A stretch of 64,000 nucleotides of DNA, taken from Nafulsella turpanensis ZLM-10. GTDB taxonomy: Bacteria; Bacteroidota; Bacteroidia; Cytophagales; Cyclobacteriaceae. The position numbers and the translations under genes were made by a program. A model generated the notes under the pieces. The model did no database searches. It was not told the origin of the DNA and was given only the letters and a program-made list of their open reading frames with translations. Location of the stretch: positions 80,824-144,823 of the forward strand of contig NZ_ANNU01000013.1 of the NCBI RefSeq assembly GCF_000346615.1, given 5' to 3'. This document shows positions 61,012 to 64,000 of the stretch, piece by piece (position 1 is the first letter of the stretch; each line of letters begins with the position of its first letter).

Positions 61012-61053
61012 AAAAAGGCAATTAAAACCTTCCAAAATCTTCTACAATTGCCT
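61012..61053. terminator. Hairpin between recD2 and phoD
   Basis: AAGGCAATT (61015-61023) pairs with AATTGCCTT (61044-61052) across a 20-nt loop, with A-rich and T-poor flanks. It may serve either convergent gene. Confidence 0.6.
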
Positions 61054-61115
61054 TGAAAAATAAGAGGACATTTACAGAGTTTTTTACAGATAAAACTTCA
61101 GAAAATTCCCAACAA

Positions 61116-62852
61116 TCAATGTTCTGAAGCAGAATTTCCGACACTTGTTGTAATATCCTTTGTCGCCAGATTTTGACCAAAATTCCACTCCGCCTCGGCA
61201 CTGCTTGCTGTAAAAGAAACTCTCAGGAAGCCCCTTTGGGAAGCATTTAGATATTGAAGGTCATCAACCACAATTGGGAGAGCCTGTTCAATTCCAGCAA
61301 GTGCTTCAGCATCATTGTTAAACAGTGCTTCCAAACCGGGAGAAGACACTGAAGGGGTTGCAAACTCTGCTCCTATCTTTTCTGCTGACGCATCGGTCAG
61401 TTGGGAGTACCAGGCGTTATGCGTGTCTCCTGCCAGGGAAATAAGCTTTTTCCCTGCTGCGGCAGCAAAAATCATTTCCCGCTCAACCGGGTAACCGTCC
61501 CAGGCATCGAGGTTATAAGGAAGTACTGTCTCCACCCGCGCCTTTTCTTCATTACTAACTGTTGAATCTCCCTGACGAATCCTTAATTTTATTAGAACTA
61601 ATTCAGCAACAAGTGCCTTGTACTGCGCATATAATCCAGGACCACTGTTCGCTGCGCCAATTTGGGTGGTAAGAGCCAGAAGTTCAGCGGGAACAAGCAT
61701 CCTGCCCATTAACACCTGATTACCAAAAACCTGCCAGCCAGCCGAACTACTTTCAAGTTGAGAGATGAGCCATGAACGTTGTGAAGTACCCAGTAAAGTC
61801 CGGTTTGGATTTTGCCAGTCCGCAATAAAGGCTGCCCGATCTAAGCTACCTGCTGTTAAGTAGCTGCTATAGTCCAGCTGCCTGTCTCTACCTGTTATCC
61901 GGGTATCTAACATCATGAGGTTTACAAGGCCTGCGAAATCAAAGCTTCTGTAAATTAACTTTTTATCCATCACCCGCACAGGCAGGTACTCATGCCACAC
62001 CTGTAGGGCATTCATTTTCCTGGCCTCAAAGCTTCCTTCATACTCCTGATGATTCTGAGCCCCATCTTTATAAGCATTACCGATGATTTCATGATCATCC
62101 CAGACACAAATAAAAGGTTTTAGCTGATGCGCCTTTTGTAATTGTTCATCACTTCTGTACTGCCGGTACCTGGTCCTGTAATCTTCCAGTTGAATAGTTT
62201 CAGCTTCCGGCTCATGCGTTCTTCCTAAGGTGGTTGTTAAATCATTTTCCCCGTATCCACCTACACCGTTTTCATAGATATAATCACCCAGGTGGATTAC
62301 TACATCAACATCAGATTCAGCTACTGCTCCATACACATTAAATAATCCGGCCTGAAAGTTTGCGCAGGAAACCACGGCCATTTTCACCTCCGTGGCCTCT
62401 CCCGCAGATGGAAGCGTTTTGGTTTCTCCTACTACCGAAGCGGCTCCGGATTTCTGATTTCTGAATCGATAATAATATCTTGAATTTGATTGTAAGTTAC
62501 TTACATCAACATAAACCGTAAAGTCGCTGGTTAAATCAACCATTACCGATTCGCTGACTATTACCTCCTGAAAATACTTGTCTTTAGCAACATCCAGAAG
62601 AATTCCAGGCTTTCCCTCATCAATTGGGGTTGTGGTGTAGCGGGTCCATAAAATTACCCTGTCCTGGCCAGGATCAAAACTGGCTACTCCCTGAAAAAAA
62701 CCACCCCCACTATCAGGTTTAAAACCAGCCATATCATCTTCCGTGCAACCAGAAATTGCTGCAGGCAACAAGCTAACTCCGGTAGCTGCAAGCACTGAAT
62801 TCCTGATAAAAGCTCTTCGGCTTAAGCCGTTCGATTTAGTACACTTACTCAT
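61116..62852 (-). CDS. phoD: Alkaline phosphatase D-like phosphoesterase PhoD
   Basis: A 578-residue protein from the ATG at 62852. A Tat signal GLSRRAFIRNSVLAATGVSL is followed by a lipobox-like ISGC. The N-terminal beta domain has QGVASFDPGQDRVILWTRYT. The catalytic metallophosphatase part has VVSCANFQAGLFNVYGAVAE, VIHLGDYIYENG and CVWDDHEIIGN, and later SLAGDTHNAWYSQL. PhoD uses Ca2+ and Fe3+ to release phosphate from diesters and monoesters outside the cytoplasm. Confidence 0.92.
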   Translation of the reverse strand: MSKCTKSNGLSRRAFIRNSVLAATGVSLLPAAISGCTEDDMAGFKPDSGGGFFQGVASFDPGQDRVILWTRYTTTPIDEGKPGILLDVAKDKYFQEVIVSESVMVDLTSDFTVYVDVSNLQSNSRYYYRFRNQKSGAASVVGETKTLPSAGEATEVKMAVVSCANFQAGLFNVYGAVAESDVDVVIHLGDYIYENGVGGYGENDLTTTLGRTHEPEAETIQLEDYRTRYRQYRSDEQLQKAHQLKPFICVWDDHEIIGNAYKDGAQNHQEYEGSFEARKMNALQVWHEYLPVRVMDKKLIYRSFDFAGLVNLMMLDTRITGRDRQLDYSSYLTAGSLDRAAFIADWQNPNRTLLGTSQRSWLISQLESSSAGWQVFGNQVLMGRMLVPAELLALTTQIGAANSGPGLYAQYKALVAELVLIKLRIRQGDSTVSNEEKARVETVLPYNLDAWDGYPVEREMIFAAAAGKKLISLAGDTHNAWYSQLTDASAEKIGAEFATPSVSSPGLEALFNNDAEALAGIEQALPIVVDDLQYLNASQRGFLRVSFTASSAEAEWNFGQNLATKDITTSVGNSASEH

Positions 62853-63162
62853 GTGGAATAATTGAAAAGTACCGGAAAAATAGATTAAGTTTTTTGACTG
62901 TTGTCTGTATTGACGGCTGTAGTTTTTACACTGAACGGGTGGTATGAGCAAAGTTGACGGAGGTTGTACTGGTTCTTAATCAATTTCATCTCCTGGTTTG
63001 GCCTTTCTGTAGGTAGCGAAGTAAACTTCTGGGCGTCTGCTTAAAGAAACGAGTGTCCGCCCGAACAAGGGCTAAAATGATTTTCTGGAAGATCATCTAA
63101 TTTAGCAGCCATTCTTCCTTCAGGTAGTAGTCAGCTCATGAAGGAAGAAGGCTGCTTTAGAG
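62853..63162. other. Intergenic stretch with one terminator
   Basis: There is no gene in 310 bases. The inverted repeat TTCTTCCTTCA / TGAAGGAAGAA (63113-63150) lies 12 bp after the stop of the gene at 63163 and fits a minus-strand terminator, though a T run is lacking. Confidence 0.55.
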
Positions 63163-64000
63163 TTACCAGGCTTTAACCACCCTAATTGTCTGGGTGCTCT
63201 TTAAAGTCCTGTTTCTTACCTGAATTAGGTACATTCCAGATTTAAGAGAACTATCTGACAAATCGATGCGGTGTAAATTAGGTTTTAGCGACTCTGAGAT
63301 AAAATCACTTTGGTAGACTATTTTCCCCACCAAATCATAAACCCTGATTTCATACTCATGAGTATCTTCTGCCTCAATTTCCAGATTTATATGGTCTTCA
63401 AAAGTATTCGGATATACATTAACTGAAGTAGTTCTGGCTGCCGTATTGCTGGCAGTTTCAGAAGCCACTGCAGAGGCAACATTTGAATAAGCTGAGGATA
63501 TACTTCCCTTTACTGCTTTTATGCGATAGTAGAAGGTAACTCCTGTCTTCTTATTCCTATCCTGATAGCTGGTAGCATTTGCAGGAAGTTTAATGGATGC
63601 CACACTGCCGGTAAAGTTCGACCTGGTAGCTCGTTCCAGTACAAACCCATCTTCATCTGAGGTATTATCCTGCCAACTTATATTAATCTGACTGGCAGAA
63701 ACTCCCTGGGCTGCAAGATTTGAAGGTGCCGTAAAAATTAGTGCCGGATTCACCGTCAGGTTTACCTGGTCAGAAGCAGTGGCTCCTGCATCATCTGTTA
63801 CAGTTACTTTGAAGCTGTAGCTTCCCTCCACCAGGTTGGAGAGCGAAAGCGTGGCCGTATTGATACTGCTCAGGCTGGCTTCCGGTCCGCTTACTTTCTC
63901 CCAAAGGTAAGAAGCTATTGTTCCATCTTCATCCGAAGCGGCGGCCGTAAAGCTGGCGGTATTCTCCGGCAGTGTAATTGTCTGGTCCACACCTGCATCT
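63163..64000 (-). CDS. T9SS-sorted multidomain secreted protein, 5' end outside the window
   Basis: The C-terminal 279 residues of a larger protein. The frame is open through the right edge (DAGVDQTITLPENTASFTAA), so the start is not here. Domains in order are a PKD-like repeat (DEDGTIASYLWEKVSGPEAS, YSFKVTVTDDAGATASDQVN), a fibronectin type III domain (APSNLAAQGVSASQINISWQ) and a type A T9SS sorting signal (NVYPNTFEDHINLEIEAEDT, SGMYLIQVRN). The part seen is adhesion or carbohydrate-enzyme accessory architecture. The catalytic or binding part is not visible. Confidence 0.85.
   Translation of the reverse strand, partial: DAGVDQTITLPENTASFTAAASDEDGTIASYLWEKVSGPEASLSSINTATLSLSNLVEGSYSFKVTVTDDAGATASDQVNLTVNPALIFTAPSNLAAQGVSASQINISWQDNTSDEDGFVLERATRSNFTGSVASIKLPANATSYQDRNKKTGVTFYYRIKAVKGSISSAYSNVASAVASETASNTAARTTSVNVYPNTFEDHINLEIEAEDTHEYEIRVYDLVGKIVYQSDFISESLKPNLHRIDLSDSSLKSGMYLIQVRNRTLKSTQTIRVVKAW

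Overview
The window looks like a chromosomal segment of a Bacteroidota member, most likely order Cytophagales. Supporting signs are TAnnTTTG-type -7 promoter boxes, weak or absent Shine-Dalgarno sequences, a fused CcoN-CcoO cbb3 oxidase, a lipoprotein-type (clade II-like) NosZ, C-terminal type IX secretion sorting domains, and a nos cluster without nosR. The genus cannot be read from the sequence. I see no rRNA, tRNA, CRISPR array, prophage or transposase gene.

Layout. 0.1-4.3 kb (minus strand) holds molybdenum cofactor genes: moaD, mobA, a TSUP permease, a ModE-type HTH protein, moeA and moaA. 4.3-9.8 kb (minus) holds an unusual nitrate reductase operon: a two-helix membrane protein, a Rieske protein, a four-cluster ferredoxin-like subunit, a NarB/NasA-type molybdenum catalytic subunit broken by a frameshift, and a membrane cytochrome b. 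10.3-12.0 kb (plus) holds a SLAC1/TehA-type channel and a small lipoprotein cytochrome c. 12.1-23.3 kb holds the complete cbb3 oxidase set (ccoI divergent from ccoS-NO-Q-P-G-H and a SafE-like permease) and hemN. 23.5-27.2 kb is secreted and outer-membrane material with a dead hemN fragment. 27.3-38.9 kb (minus) is an NO-defence and N2O-reduction island: RIC, a heme-copper-oxidase-like membrane protein, truncated hemoglobin, an NnrS-like protein, nosY, nosF, nosD, a nosL fusion, nosZ, a second cytochrome c and two tiny coupled ORFs. 39.1-40.6 kb holds a Cys-motif exported protein and a Met/His-rich outer-membrane protein. 40.7-46.6 kb holds nadA, nadB, class II nrdJ and a hemerythrin-like protein. 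46.9 kb holds a cysteine-free Crp/Fnr regulator. 47.8-64 kb is mixed housekeeping and stress content: carbonic anhydrase, a CaCA antiporter, an encapsulin-type ferritin fragment, an alpha/beta hydrolase, a DUF389 fusion, YihY, PRC-barrel, beta-CASP nuclease, RecD2, PhoD and a partial T9SS protein.

Two hidden layers tie this together. First, ten promoters share one architecture: a palindrome close to ATGAY-N4-RTCAT followed, after a spacer of 22 bp (21 in one case), by a TAnnTTTG-like box. Several have a second palindrome 22-23 bp further upstream. They precede the nitrate reductase operon, the SLAC1-type channel, cbb3 oxidase, RIC, truncated hemoglobin, cytochrome c-nosZ, the 39-kb pair, the small ORF pair, the hemerythrin gene and the Crp/Fnr gene itself. 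This looks like one regulon run by the Crp/Fnr protein at 46934-47530. Second, several gene starts are preceded by composite leaders made of degenerate 7-nt tandem repeats flanking a 125-150 bp inverted-repeat element with TGTCATTGCG / CGCAATGACA ends.

Functionally the cell would respire oxygen at low tension through cbb3, reduce nitrate if the frameshift is an assembly artefact or is bypassed, and reduce N2O, with NO protection in between. No nitrite reductase or canonical NO reductase is encoded here, so any complete denitrification would need genes elsewhere.
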